Position numbers and translations under genes: made by a program
Assembly (NCBI GenBank): GCA_002350725.1
Contig: DEFJ01000015.1
Coordinates: 44,009-108,008 of the forward strand
DNA: 64,000 nt
Origin: Cyanobacteria bacterium UBA2855
GTDB lineage: Bacteria; Cyanobacteriota; Vampirovibrionia; Gastranaerophilales; Gastranaerophilaceae
Reading direction: 5' to 3'
In this document: in pieces, positions 15,658 to 23,875 of the stretch
How the letters are laid out: each line of letters starts with the position of its first letter
Position numbering within the stretch: position 1 is the first letter of the stretch
The notes under the pieces: generated by a model
Database searches by the model: none
What the model saw: only the letters and a program-made list of their open reading frames with translations
What the model was told of the DNA's origin: nothing

Positions 15658-16419
15658 TAAAGCTTTTTGGTTCTCTAAATCCTTTAATGCCGTATCAATT
15701 TCATCAATAATCAATTGTGCAGCAGTAATACGATTTTCCGCTGTTGTAATAGGTCGCCCTATAACCATATAATCAACACCTGATAAAATTGCATCTCTTG
15801 GAGTATCAACTCTTACTTGATCATTTACTGATGACCATGTAGGGCGAGTTGCAGGACAAACTATTATAAAATTTTCATCATTAATTTCTTTTCTTATACG
15901 TTTTGCTTCCTCTGCACTTGCTACTACCCCATCCAGTCCGGATTCATAAGCAACTTTTGCCAGTTGTAGAGCATAATCCTCTAAACTTCTATCCACACAC
16001 AACTCAGTAGTTAATGTCCTTTGTCCGAAACTTGAAAGCAGAGTAACCCCTAAAATTACGGGCGGTTCTTTTTCTAGCCTTTTTGCTGCAGCTTTTACCG
16101 CCTTTACACTGCCGGATATCATTTTTGAGCCACCCTGCAAGTGTATATTAAAAAAGTGTATATTATTATTTACAAGACTAATACACGCTTTTTGTACAGT
16201 GTTTGGGATATCATGGAATTTGCTGTCATAGTAGCATTTTCCTCCTAATTTTTCTATTAATCTTACTGCTTCAAAGCCGTAACTTACAATTAACGGCAAG
16301 CCTATTTTGAAATAACCGACATAGTCTTTTAATTCTGTTACAAGAGTTTCAACTTCTTCTAAAGTGTCAACGTCAAGTGCCAATATAATCCTATCTTTTG
16401 CACTGTTTGGTTTTAACAT
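15652..16419 (-). CDS. pyrF: Orotidine-5'-phosphate decarboxylase
   Basis: Makes UMP from OMP, the last step of pyrimidine synthesis. The start is taken at ATG 16417-16419, preceded by GGAG; an upstream GTG at 16431 is less likely. The 255-residue TIM barrel has DRIILALDVD at the N-terminus and the catalytic DSKFHDIPNT segment (D65, K67 and D70 match DxKxxD). VCPATRPTW stands in place of the usual PGIR loop, followed by GVDYMVIGRPIT for phosphate binding. The loop variant is seen in some OMP decarboxylases and does not remove a catalytic residue. It lies downstream of the rplA terminator, an unusual neighbour for the ribosomal block. Confidence 0.93.
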   Translation of the reverse strand: MLKPNSAKDRIILALDVDTLEEVETLVTELKDYVGYFKIGLPLIVSYGFEAVRLIEKLGGKCYYDSKFHDIPNTVQKACISLVNNNIHFFNIHLQGGSKMISGSVKAVKAAAKRLEKEPPVILGVTLLSSFGQRTLTTELCVDRSLEDYALQLAKVAYESGLDGVVASAEEAKRIRKEINDENFIIVCPATRPTWSSVNDQVRVDTPRDAILSGVDYMVIGRPITTAENRITAAQLIIDEIDTALKDLENQKALL

Positions 16420-16490
16420 ATTAACTATCACTCCATCCTTTGTTTTTTATATATCATATTTGAAAAAAGAATGCAAGTTAATAAAAAAAC

Positions 16491-16519
16491 AAAATACCGA
16501 CTTTAAAAGTCGGTATTTT
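16491..16519 (-). terminator. Terminator after rplA
   Basis: AAAATACCGACTTT and AAAGTCGGTATTTT form a nearly perfect palindrome with A/T runs on both sides, so it could stop transcription in either direction. It ends the secE-nusG-rplK-rplA transcript before pyrF. Confidence 0.85.
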
Positions 16520-16538
16520 GTAATTCGATATTTGGTTA

Positions 16539-17267
16539 TTAACCGGCTATCAATTCTTTTACCTCAGCAGCAAATACCTTAGGATCTAATTTAATACCGG
16601 GTCCCATAGTTGTTGCAAGATAAACAGATTTAACAAAAGTACCTTTTGCAGCAGAAGGTTTAGCTCTTAAAATAGCATCAGCCAATGTTGCATAGTTCTT
16701 GATTAAATCTTCTTCGCTAAATTCAGCTTTACCTATAGGGCAGTGAATCATACCTTGTTTATCGGCACGGAATTCAACTTTACCTGCTTTAGCATCTTTT
16801 ACTGCTCTTGCTACATCCATTGTAACAGTACCTGTTTTAGGGTTAGGCATTAAGCCTTTAGGTCCGAGAACTCTACCGAGTTTACCTAACATACCCATAC
16901 AATCAGGAGTTGCAATCAATGTATCAAATTCAAACCAACCATCTGAGATTTTATCGATAATTTCTTCAGCACCTGCAAAATCAGCTCCCGCATCTTTTGC
17001 TTCCGTTGCTTTAGCACCTTTTGCGATAACACAAACTCTAACAGTCTTACCTAATCCTGCAGGTAATACGACTGTTGAACGAATTTGCTGGTCAGCTTGT
17101 CTTACGTCAATACCTAATCTCATGTGGCATTCAACAGTTTCATTGAATTTAGACAATTCTTTAGATATTTCTTTTAATTTTTTAATAGAATCAACTGCAG
17201 TTGCCGGTTGAGTGAAATCAGCCAACATTTCCTGCATTTTCTTTTGTTTTTTAGTTAATTTTGCCAT
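16539..17267 (-). CDS. rplA: 50S ribosomal protein L1
   Basis: A 242-residue L1 protein, somewhat extended at the N-terminus. Recognised by [19 protein letters not shown], the [20 protein letters not shown] signature (about residues 120-139), PNPKTGTVT and [19 protein letters not shown] near the end. It binds 23S rRNA at the L1 stalk and, in many bacteria, represses its own operon through the rplK leader. It follows rplK by 51 bases. No rplJ, rplL, rpoB or rpoC follow, unlike in many genomes. Confidence 0.97.
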   Translation of the reverse strand: MAKLTKKQKKMQEMLADFTQPATAVDSIKKLKEISKELSKFNETVECHMRLGIDVRQADQQIRSTVVLPAGLGKTVRVCVIAKGAKATEAKDAGADFAGAEEIIDKISDGWFEFDTLIATPDCMGMLGKLGRVLGPKGLMPNPKTGTVTMDVARAVKDAKAGKVEFRADKQGMIHCPIGKAEFSEEDLIKNYATLADAILRAKPSAAKGTFVKSVYLATTMGPGIKLDPKVFAAEVKELIAG

Positions 17268-17318
17268 TTTTCTTTTCCTTTCATGGTCATAACGTGCTTA
17301 TTATTGCACTTCCATTAA

Positions 17319-17744
17319 TTAATCTTTTACTGTAACACCCATTGCTCTGCAAGAACCTGCAATCATCTTAACTGCTGCATCCATTGTAGTTGCATTCAAG
17401 TCATTCATCTTGATTTTAGCAATTTCTTCTAACTGAGCGCGAGTAATTTCAGCAACTTTGTCTTTATTCGGAACCGCTGATCCTTTAGGGATATTCAACG
17501 CTTTCTTAATCAACACCGGTGCCGGTGGAGATTTGATTACGAATGAAAAACTTCTGTCTTCATAAACATCAATAATAACAGGGATAATGTATCCTGCTTG
17601 AGATTCTGTTTTTGCATTGAATTGCTTACAGAAATCCATAATGTTTACACCGTGCTGACCTAATGCAGGACCAACCGGAGGTGACGGATTTGCTTTTCCG
17701 GCTTCGATTTGAAGCTTAATTTTTCCTACTACTTTTTTTGCCAT
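17319..17744 (-). CDS. rplK: 50S ribosomal protein L11
   Basis: A 141-residue protein of normal length starting [20 protein letters not shown]. The [22 protein letters not shown] block, the central [18 protein letters not shown] and the end [11 protein letters not shown] are diagnostic. It binds the GTPase-associated centre of 23S rRNA. Ribosome binding site AAGGAG. Its leader carries a candidate L1-binding site (17759-17792). Confidence 0.97.
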   Translation of the reverse strand: MAKKVVGKIKLQIEAGKANPSPPVGPALGQHGVNIMDFCKQFNAKTESQAGYIIPVIIDVYEDRSFSFVIKSPPAPVLIKKALNIPKGSAVPNKDKVAEITRAQLEEIAKIKMNDLNATTMDAAVKMIAGSCRAMGVTVKD

Positions 17745-17758
17745 TTTTTTCTCCTTTT

Positions 17759-17792
17759 GTGGTAATAGCGGGGCAGTTAAGTCCCTTCCACG
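17759..17792 (-). promoter_or_regulatory. Candidate L1-binding autoregulatory site in the rplK leader
   Basis: On the minus strand the leader reads GTGGAAGGG, about 12 bases, CCC, a short purine/pyrimidine loop, then TTACCAC. GTGG-CCAC and GGG-CCC stems around an asymmetric loop resemble the L1-site mimic found upstream of rplK in other bacteria. It sits just before the ribosome binding site, where L1 binding would block translation of rplK and rplA. Recognised by eye only. Confidence 0.45.
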
Positions 17793-17841
17793 TTTTTGTA
17801 CTTGTGGTGCAAATACGCACCCTACTTTATTTTACTATTGA

Positions 17842-18480
17842 TTATAGTTTATTAATTTGCTTGTATTCCAACTCTACCGGAGTTTCACGACCGAAGATTG
17901 AAACATTTGCACGAAGTTTAGACTTATCAGGATAAACTTCGATAATGTCTGCAATAAAGTCTGCAAACGGACCTGAAACAATTCTAACTTTATCACCTGC
18001 TTTAACATCAAGCTCAATTTTCTGAGTTTGAGATGATGAGCGGTGAAGAATTTTTTTAATTTCACTTTCTTTAGCAGGGATAGGTCTTTTTGCAGAACCA
18101 ACAAATTTTGTAACCCCTGCAGTGTGTCTTACAACATACCAGCTGTCTTCGTCCATAATCATTTCAACAAGAACATAGCCCGGGAAGATTTTTTCTTCGC
18201 GTTCTTGCTTTTTGCCACCCTTGATTTGAGTAACAGTTTTTTGCGGAACTTCTATACGGAATATTTTTTCTCCCATATTCATATATTCTATACGTTTTTC
18301 AAGGTTCACTTTTACCTTGTTTTCGTGTCCTGAATATGTGTGAACGATGTACCAACGTTTTTCGTTGCTTTTAGCTTTTTTAGCTTCTTCTTCGGCTTTT
18401 GCTTCTGCTTCTGCAGCTTCTTGCTCAGCCAATTTGTCTTCGTTCAATTCTTCTTCCATTGATTTTTGTTTCTTAGTCAT
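17842..18480 (-). CDS. nusG: Transcription termination/antitermination factor NusG
   Basis: A 212-residue protein. The first ~40 residues are an unusual low-complexity acidic and Ala/Lys-rich extension (EEELNEDKLAEQEAAEAEA and so on). The NGN domain then starts at RWYIVHTYSGHENKV, with FPGYVLVEM and VRHTAGVTKFVG. The C-terminal KOW domain is KAGDKVRIVSGPFADF. It binds RNA polymerase and couples to Rho or ribosomes. It follows secE by 35 bases, the standard order, with AAAGGTGG as ribosome binding site. Confidence 0.96.
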   Translation of the reverse strand: MTKKQKSMEEELNEDKLAEQEAAEAEAKAEEEAKKAKSNEKRWYIVHTYSGHENKVKVNLEKRIEYMNMGEKIFRIEVPQKTVTQIKGGKKQEREEKIFPGYVLVEMIMDEDSWYVVRHTAGVTKFVGSAKRPIPAKESEIKKILHRSSSQTQKIELDVKAGDKVRIVSGPFADFIADIIEVYPDKSKLRANVSIFGRETPVELEYKQINKL

Positions 18481-18515
18481 AAGCCACCTTTATTCTTTTA
18501 TTATAAAAATCTGTT

Positions 18516-18740
18516 TTAAAACATGTTTTTAAGTACATCTACAATCCATCTTGTACCATACTTAAAAATAATGTCCATTAAATACACCGCAATAGTGAAA
18601 CATGTAACGATAACGATTACGAAAATTGTTTCCATTACAACCTGATTTTTTTCAGGCCAAGTTATCTTGCCCCACTCTGCGCGTACGCCGCGGAAGTATT
18701 TTTTCATTGATTCTAAAAATGCATTAAATGTATTATCCAT
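18516..18740 (-). CDS. secE: Preprotein translocase subunit SecE
   Basis: A 74-residue short-form SecE with one membrane helix. The amphipathic helix has FRGVRAEWGKITWPEKNQVV, the diagnostic SecE motif, followed by the transmembrane segment VIVIVTCFTIAVYLMDIIF. It is part of the SecYEG channel. It is placed before nusG, as in most bacteria, and after tRNA-Trp. Confidence 0.95.
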   Translation of the reverse strand: MDNTFNAFLESMKKYFRGVRAEWGKITWPEKNQVVMETIFVIVIVTCFTIAVYLMDIIFKYGTRWIVDVLKNMF

Positions 18741-18764
18741 TTTTTATCCTTTGATTTTATAAAT

Positions 18765-18837
18765 CGCGCCCTGAAGGACTCGAACCCTCGACATCCGGTT
18801 TTGGAGACCGACGTTCTACCAACTGAACTAAGGACGC
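18765..18837 (-). tRNA. trnW: tRNA-Trp (anticodon CCA)
   Basis: On the minus strand the gene begins GCGTCCT and pairs with AGGGCGC at the 3' end, with G as discriminator and CCA not encoded. The D-arm has TTAGTTCAGTTGGTAGAA, the anticodon stem-loop is CGGTCTCCAAAACCG with anticodon CCA, and the T-loop is GGTTCGAGTCC. The length is 73. tRNA-Trp between rpmG and secE is a common arrangement in bacteria. Confidence 0.96.
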
Positions 18838-18840
18838 CTG

Positions 18841-18955
18841 TTCTTAAAGTGAAATAAGTTAATAAGGTAATAAGTGAATAAGTTTTTATGTTGTTTCTAC
18901 AATGATTTATTTATAAAACCTATTTCCTTATTTCCTTATTTCCCTATTACTTTAA
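18841..18955. other. Micro-repeat spacer between rpmG and tRNA-Trp
   Basis: The 115-bp spacer contains repeated units AATAAGT/AATAAGG on one side (18850-18885) and TTTCCTTATTTCCTTATTTCC on the other (18922-18945). The two halves are roughly complementary and could fold into a long imperfect hairpin in the rpmG-trnW transcript. No gene is seen. Confidence 0.4.
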
Positions 18956-19123
18956 CTACTTAGTTTCCTTGTGTGTAGTATGTTTCTTGCAAGTTGGGCA
19001 ATATTTGCTCAATTCAAGTCTGTCTTTGATATTCTTTTTATTTTTTACTGTTGTATAGTTTCTTTCTTTGCAATCTTCGCATGCAAGAACTACCATTCTG
19101 TCGTTTTTACCTTTGATACCCAT
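18956..19123 (-). CDS. rpmG: 50S ribosomal protein L33
   Basis: A 55-residue protein from ATG 19121-19123 to TAG 18956-18958. The sequence begins [18 protein letters not shown] and ends THKETK. It carries two CxxC pairs (C15/C18 and C42/C45), so it is the zinc-binding form. [11 protein letters not shown] is the conserved L33 core. It is first in the rpmG-trnW-secE-nusG-rplK-rplA string. A structured leader candidate lies upstream at 19166-19251. Confidence 0.93.
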   Translation of the reverse strand: MGIKGKNDRMVVLACEDCKERNYTTVKNKKNIKDRLELSKYCPTCKKHTTHKETK

Positions 19124-19165
19124 TGTATTCTTCCTTTTTGCTTTGTATTGGTATGACTTGTCCTT

Positions 19166-19251
19166 ATAAGCCGTTTCGCCGTTTTATTTAATTTTTATTT
19201 GCTTTTTAAGAGAGAATGTGGGACAACACATTCTTCAAATAATCGGCTTAT
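19166..19251 (-). ncRNA. Structured leader candidate upstream of rpmG
   Basis: ATAAGCCG (19166-19173) is complementary to CGGCTTAT (19244-19251), closing an 86-base region. Inside is a second hairpin, GAATGTG (19214-19220) with CACATTC (19227-19233). The region lies 43 bases before the rpmG start and is read in its direction. No known riboswitch or ribosomal leader is recognised; it could control rpmG or be a chance structure. Confidence 0.35.
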
Positions 19252-19399
19252 GAAATCATGCTATTACAAAAATTTTTAAATTGCAATAATTGTAAACAAA
19301 CAATAAGAAATTTGTTTAAATATATGTAACAAATTATTAATTTACATGGCAAAATTTTTATTTAGGTGTTTTCATAACTAAAACAAAGGGGTATTTTGC

Positions 19400-21343
19400 A
19401 TGAAAATTCAATCTGTAACTAATTTACTTTTTTCAAAAAATGATTTAGAAATTCAAAGAAAACACAATCCTCAAAATTCATATACTACCAATAATGTGGC
19501 AATAAATTATCAACCGGCAGGATATGATTTGTTGAGGAATCTTTTAGTCCGACCAAATATCAAATTTACAGGTAATTTTGATAGTGAAAAGGATAAATCG
19601 GAAGCTACAAAAGCCTTAATACAAGAAATTAACAGGTTGAAAGCAGAAAAAGAAGCCCTGATGATTGTCAATGAAGAGGAAAGAGTTAAGCAGGCAAAAG
19701 CAGAGTTAGAGCTGTGCGAATATTTTGAAAAAAACAGATACAAACTTTATACTGCTGCCGAAAGCGAACGTGAACGCGAATATGACAGCGTTCGGGATAG
19801 GCAAAATTGGTGGAACAAAATGTTCTCAATGGAAGCAATGCGTGCCGGTAACAAAGTATTTGAAAACAGTGAGTACATAAGATGTAGGGATAAATACCTT
19901 GTATATAAAGACAGAAAAGAGTTAAATCACAACATAATAGAAAATGCGGAAAAAAGCAAAGAAGAAAAAGCGTTAAGAATAAAAACTCTTGAAGATTTAA
20001 TTGCCGCAAAATCTAAATATGCAGACTATACTGCCGTAACAAACTTAATTGAAGAATACATGAACGGGGAATACGGTATTAATACCAAAATTGCCGGATA
20101 CGATGATGTTAAACAAGAAATCAATGAGTTTATCGGAAAATTAAATCATGATAAAGGGCATATCCCATCTTGTGTATTATTATATGGTGCGATAGGGACA
20201 GGCAAATCTACGTTCCTGAAATGCGTAGAAGACAGTGCTAAAGGTAATATCGAAACCGTAAGATTTTATTATAATCCAAACGGAGATGTAGACTTTATTA
20301 CGGCATTTGACAGTTATCTTGAAGAGGCAAAAACAAGATATAAAAACGAAGGAAAAAGAACAGTGCTATTAATGGATGATGCGGAAGAATATTTTGCAAA
20401 AACGCTTGATTCTGCAATGGAGCATAAAGACAATTATACTCCTGATGAACTTGCAAGACTTAAAGCCATAAATGACAGGGGAACAAATGAAAATGTTTCT
20501 CAGTTTAAGCATATTTTTGACGTATTATCCCAAGAACCTAACGGGAATGACAGACATAAATCAGCAACAACTATATTTATAACAACAAATTATCCGCATT
20601 TGATAAATGATGATTTGATGTATAGAGAAGGTAAAGTTCACGCTTTTCACGTAGGTCCTGCGGAAAACAGAGATTTAGCGGATGTTATTAAGTATTACTT
20701 TAATCAGGGTAATGATACTTTAGGTTTTATAAAATTGTTGGGAACGCAATCAGAAGAAATTCAGCGTGAAAGTTTAAATCATATTGATGAGCTTTCCCCA
20801 AGAGGCAGAGCCGTCCTTTTGGATTTATTCAGAAATCATGTTGCAGATAAAGTATTATACATAGATTGTGAATCCCCTGATTTTATGAAGATGGCAAAAG
20901 TATTTAATCCAAACATTAGACGCGGAGCATACACTAACGATCAAATTGCACACATATCAAGACGTGCATTGAGAAAATATACAGAAAATCCAAAAGTTGA
21001 TTACTTGAAGTATTTTATGGATGAAATGATACATTCAAAACGTGCGATTAGTCCTGATATGCTAAAACATTACAATCAAATTGAAAAATCCGTAAACTTA
21101 ATTGCACACCGTCCTGACGGAAATGATGCCGACAGTTACGAAGAATTGTTACATATACTAATTTCAGGTAAAAATATAAGCCCTGAGGAACAAGCTTTGA
21201 TTGATAATTTTGTAGAGGTCAAACGCCCGCGTTTAATTGCACTTGAAGACAAATATAACAGAGGGTTGCTTGACAGCGACGATGAAGCTGATGAATACAT
21301 GCAATTGCAGCAAATTTTTGAATTGATTGGTGATGAGGGTTAA
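19400..21343 (+). CDS. AAA ATPase with long coiled-coil N-terminus
   Basis: 647 residues. The N-terminus has IKFTGNF (54-60), the short motif shared with other lineage-specific proteins here. Then comes a long charged coiled coil (~65-210). The AAA core follows: GAIGTGKS (Walker A, 265-272), VLLMDDAEE (Walker B, 324-332, with Asp in place of the usual catalytic Glu) and IFITTNYP with the sensor-1 Asn. A helical C-terminal region follows. There is no signal peptide or membrane helix, so it is cytosolic. Ribosome binding site AAAGGGG. It leads a cluster of four rightward genes (19.4-25.6 kb). Client and role are unknown. Confidence 0.75.
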   Translation: MKIQSVTNLLFSKNDLEIQRKHNPQNSYTTNNVAINYQPAGYDLLRNLLVRPNIKFTGNFDSEKDKSEATKALIQEINRLKAEKEALMIVNEEERVKQAKAELELCEYFEKNRYKLYTAAESEREREYDSVRDRQNWWNKMFSMEAMRAGNKVFENSEYIRCRDKYLVYKDRKELNHNIIENAEKSKEEKALRIKTLEDLIAAKSKYADYTAVTNLIEEYMNGEYGINTKIAGYDDVKQEINEFIGKLNHDKGHIPSCVLLYGAIGTGKSTFLKCVEDSAKGNIETVRFYYNPNGDVDFITAFDSYLEEAKTRYKNEGKRTVLLMDDAEEYFAKTLDSAMEHKDNYTPDELARLKAINDRGTNENVSQFKHIFDVLSQEPNGNDRHKSATTIFITTNYPHLINDDLMYREGKVHAFHVGPAENRDLADVIKYYFNQGNDTLGFIKLLGTQSEEIQRESLNHIDELSPRGRAVLLDLFRNHVADKVLYIDCESPDFMKMAKVFNPNIRRGAYTNDQIAHISRRALRKYTENPKVDYLKYFMDEMIHSKRAISPDMLKHYNQIEKSVNLIAHRPDGNDADSYEELLHILISGKNISPEEQALIDNFVEVKRPRLIALEDKYNRGLLDSDDEADEYMQLQQIFELIGDEG

Positions 21344-21351
21344 TAGCTTTC

Positions 21352-22761
21352 ATGAAAACGACAGCTATCACTAATTTTAATTTTAATTATGTGAACTTAT
21401 TTCCAAACCTCTCTAAAAAAAACGATTTTGGAATAAAAGAGGATGCTGTATCTTTTTCCGGCATTTATTCGGATAGAACAATAACCGAACTTGCACCGAT
21501 TATGCGGAAAGAATTGTATTCACTAAAGAAAACTCCGGCTAAAACTCCTTTTGAAAAGGGAAGAGTCAGTTATAAAAGATTTATTTACCAAAAACTGTTA
21601 GATTTATATGAACAATACATAAAAGGCTCTTTTAACAGAGAAACTGCAGAAAATATCAGACGCATAGAAGTTGAAAGAAAAGAGTACATTAAAAATTCTA
21701 AAAAAGGAAACAATTTAAGCGGCGGACTCGGGGAATATATAGATAAATATTTGGGATATCCGATTTTTACAAAACTGACAGTAAAAACAAATAACGCAAA
21801 TCGTTTGCGCAGAATGAAAGCAAAAGAAGATTTTCATAACGGTAGAATTGCTGCCGCTAAATCCCCTCTTGTAAAAGAAATGCTCGACAGATTAGGGCTT
21901 ATCGCAGATGATTACATAAATGGAAACGGAATATATTTTGACAAAATTTCTTTAACTAAAAATATTATATCTAATGAGAATATTATACCAAAAGCTCAGT
22001 CGCCGATAAAACAGGAAAACTTTATAAAAAGAAAAACAATATCAGAAATGACTCCGGAGGAGATCAAGAATTTAAGGTTAGTATCAGCATACGAAAAATT
22101 AAGTGCGGAGCAAGCTGTATATTCTGACCGTTTAGCCAAAAATTGGACACAGTCTGATAAAGATAGTTACCGTGAAATTACGGATAAATTGGTTGAAATT
22201 GAGGATACAATTGTAAATGAAAATATATCCCTGATACCTAAAAAAAATGTAACAGATTTTTCAAAAAGCTCTCCTCTTAAAGAAAGAGAAATACATTATT
22301 ATATGCATAATAAAGTTTTTCCTAATATGACTAAAAATGAAGCTTCCGCAATTGACGGAATGGAAATGTTTGAGATATTCGGGAAAAAAGAAGATGGAAG
22401 AATTGGCAGCACAATATTTAGTATGGCACTTGATTTAGCGAGATTGCCACAACAACATAAAACCGAAAAAGTTTTTTCAAAATATCTTGATGTAATTGAA
22501 CAATTCGGAGAAAGAGGAAATTATGAGGATGCCCATTCTGTGGCTGTAGTTTTAACAGATTTCACTAAAATGGAGAACCCGAATGAAATTAGTAAAGAAT
22601 CTATTTTACGTGCAATAGATATGATAAAAGATTATTCTCAAGGTTCCAAAAAAGTTCGATTTGTTTATAATGCATTATCAACAAGCAAACATGGTAATGA
22701 TGCAGACATAAAATATTCACTACAAGAATTACTAAAAATGATGAAAAGCAGAAAAAATTGA
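21352..22761 (+). CDS. Unknown protein, paralogue of the next gene
   Basis: 469 residues, starting eight bases after the AAA ATPase stop. The N-terminus holds VSFSGIY (33-39). The middle is basic and helical. The C-terminal ~210 residues (from the YEKLSAEQAVYSDRLAKNW region) match the following gene closely, with blocks such as GRIGSTIFSMALDLARLP, HKTEKVFSKYLDV and YEDAHSVAVVLT. This conserved alpha-helical domain has no recognised family. No membrane helix is seen, in contrast to its paralogue. Likely co-transcribed with the AAA gene, so it may be a substrate or adaptor. Confidence 0.65.
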   Translation: MKTTAITNFNFNYVNLFPNLSKKNDFGIKEDAVSFSGIYSDRTITELAPIMRKELYSLKKTPAKTPFEKGRVSYKRFIYQKLLDLYEQYIKGSFNRETAENIRRIEVERKEYIKNSKKGNNLSGGLGEYIDKYLGYPIFTKLTVKTNNANRLRRMKAKEDFHNGRIAAAKSPLVKEMLDRLGLIADDYINGNGIYFDKISLTKNIISNENIIPKAQSPIKQENFIKRKTISEMTPEEIKNLRLVSAYEKLSAEQAVYSDRLAKNWTQSDKDSYREITDKLVEIEDTIVNENISLIPKKNVTDFSKSSPLKEREIHYYMHNKVFPNMTKNEASAIDGMEMFEIFGKKEDGRIGSTIFSMALDLARLPQQHKTEKVFSKYLDVIEQFGERGNYEDAHSVAVVLTDFTKMENPNEISKESILRAIDMIKDYSQGSKKVRFVYNALSTSKHGNDADIKYSLQELLKMMKSRKN

Positions 22762-22762
22762 T

Positions 22763-23782
22763 ATGGAAATAAAAAGTATAGATAATACAAAATTTTATTT
22801 ACCTGCAACAATGACGACTCAAAACAAATCGTCAAAAAATATGCTGCACCAAAAGACAATAAAAGAGCAATTAAAACACAATTCAAACAACTATAGTACC
22901 GGGGAGAAACTAATTGCCGGAGCAGGCGTAATCGTGCTCATCGCCGGAATAATTAAGGGTAAATCAATAATAAAACTCTTCAAAAATTCAAAAATCGAAA
23001 CAAACTTAAATTCTGAAATGCAAATTGTAACAACCGGTAAAAACAAAAATAACGGTCATACCACATTTTATTTTCCTGAACCGACAAAAGAACAGCTTTT
23101 AAAACATTATGAAAATCTGCAAGAACAACAGGGAACATATGCTGTAAGGCTGGAAAATCAATGGACAAAGGAAGATAAAGATAAATATAGAGAAGTTACC
23201 AATATATTGGTTTCTGTTGAAAAACAAATTCAACGTAGAAACATTTCTACCGTCACTAAAAAAGACATCTCGGAATTTTCGACAGACGAAAGTTTTAGAA
23301 AAGCTCAAATTCGCAACTATATGCACCAATTTGTTTATCCGAAAACCTCTACTAATGAAGCCTCTGCTTTGGATGTATTAGATTTATACGAAAAATTCGG
23401 AGAAAAAAATGACAAAGGACGAATAGGAACTACAATGTTCAGTTTGGCACTTGATTTAGCAAGATTACCAAAATCTCATAAAACAGAAAAATTACTTTCA
23501 AAATACTTGGATGTCACAGAAAAAATTGGAGAAAAAGGAGTATATGATGATGCGCATTCTGTTGCAGTTACTTTAACAAGCTTTATAAGAAAAGATAACC
23601 CGAATAATATCAGTGATGACTCCGTATTACGTGCTGTTAATATGATTAAAACATACGCACAAGGTGATAAAAAAGTGAAATTTGTATACAACTCTGTACT
23701 AAAAAGCAAATATAATGAAAATCCTAAAATTTCCGACGCAATTAAAGAATTATTAGAACAAATTAGGGACAAATCCAATTAA
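22763..23782 (+). CDS. Unknown membrane-anchored paralogue of the preceding gene
   Basis: 339 residues, with the ATG one base after the previous stop, so translation is probably coupled. A hydrophilic N-terminal tail leads to one membrane segment at ~50-65 (LIAGAGVIVLIAGIIKG). The ~210-residue domain shared with the upstream gene follows: GRIGTTMFSLALDLARLP, HKTEKLLSKYLDV and YDDAHSVAVTLT. The pair thus looks like a tandem duplication in which one copy gained or lost a membrane anchor. The function is unknown. Confidence 0.65.
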   Translation: MEIKSIDNTKFYLPATMTTQNKSSKNMLHQKTIKEQLKHNSNNYSTGEKLIAGAGVIVLIAGIIKGKSIIKLFKNSKIETNLNSEMQIVTTGKNKNNGHTTFYFPEPTKEQLLKHYENLQEQQGTYAVRLENQWTKEDKDKYREVTNILVSVEKQIQRRNISTVTKKDISEFSTDESFRKAQIRNYMHQFVYPKTSTNEASALDVLDLYEKFGEKNDKGRIGTTMFSLALDLARLPKSHKTEKLLSKYLDVTEKIGEKGVYDDAHSVAVTLTSFIRKDNPNNISDDSVLRAVNMIKTYAQGDKKVKFVYNSVLKSKYNENPKISDAIKELLEQIRDKSN

Positions 23783-23875
23783 AATTGAATATGAAATTCA
23801 TATAACTTAAAATTTTTTATTTTGTTATGCAAAAATTCTTTTATCCGTGTTTTTATATTATTGTAGGGAAAAACC

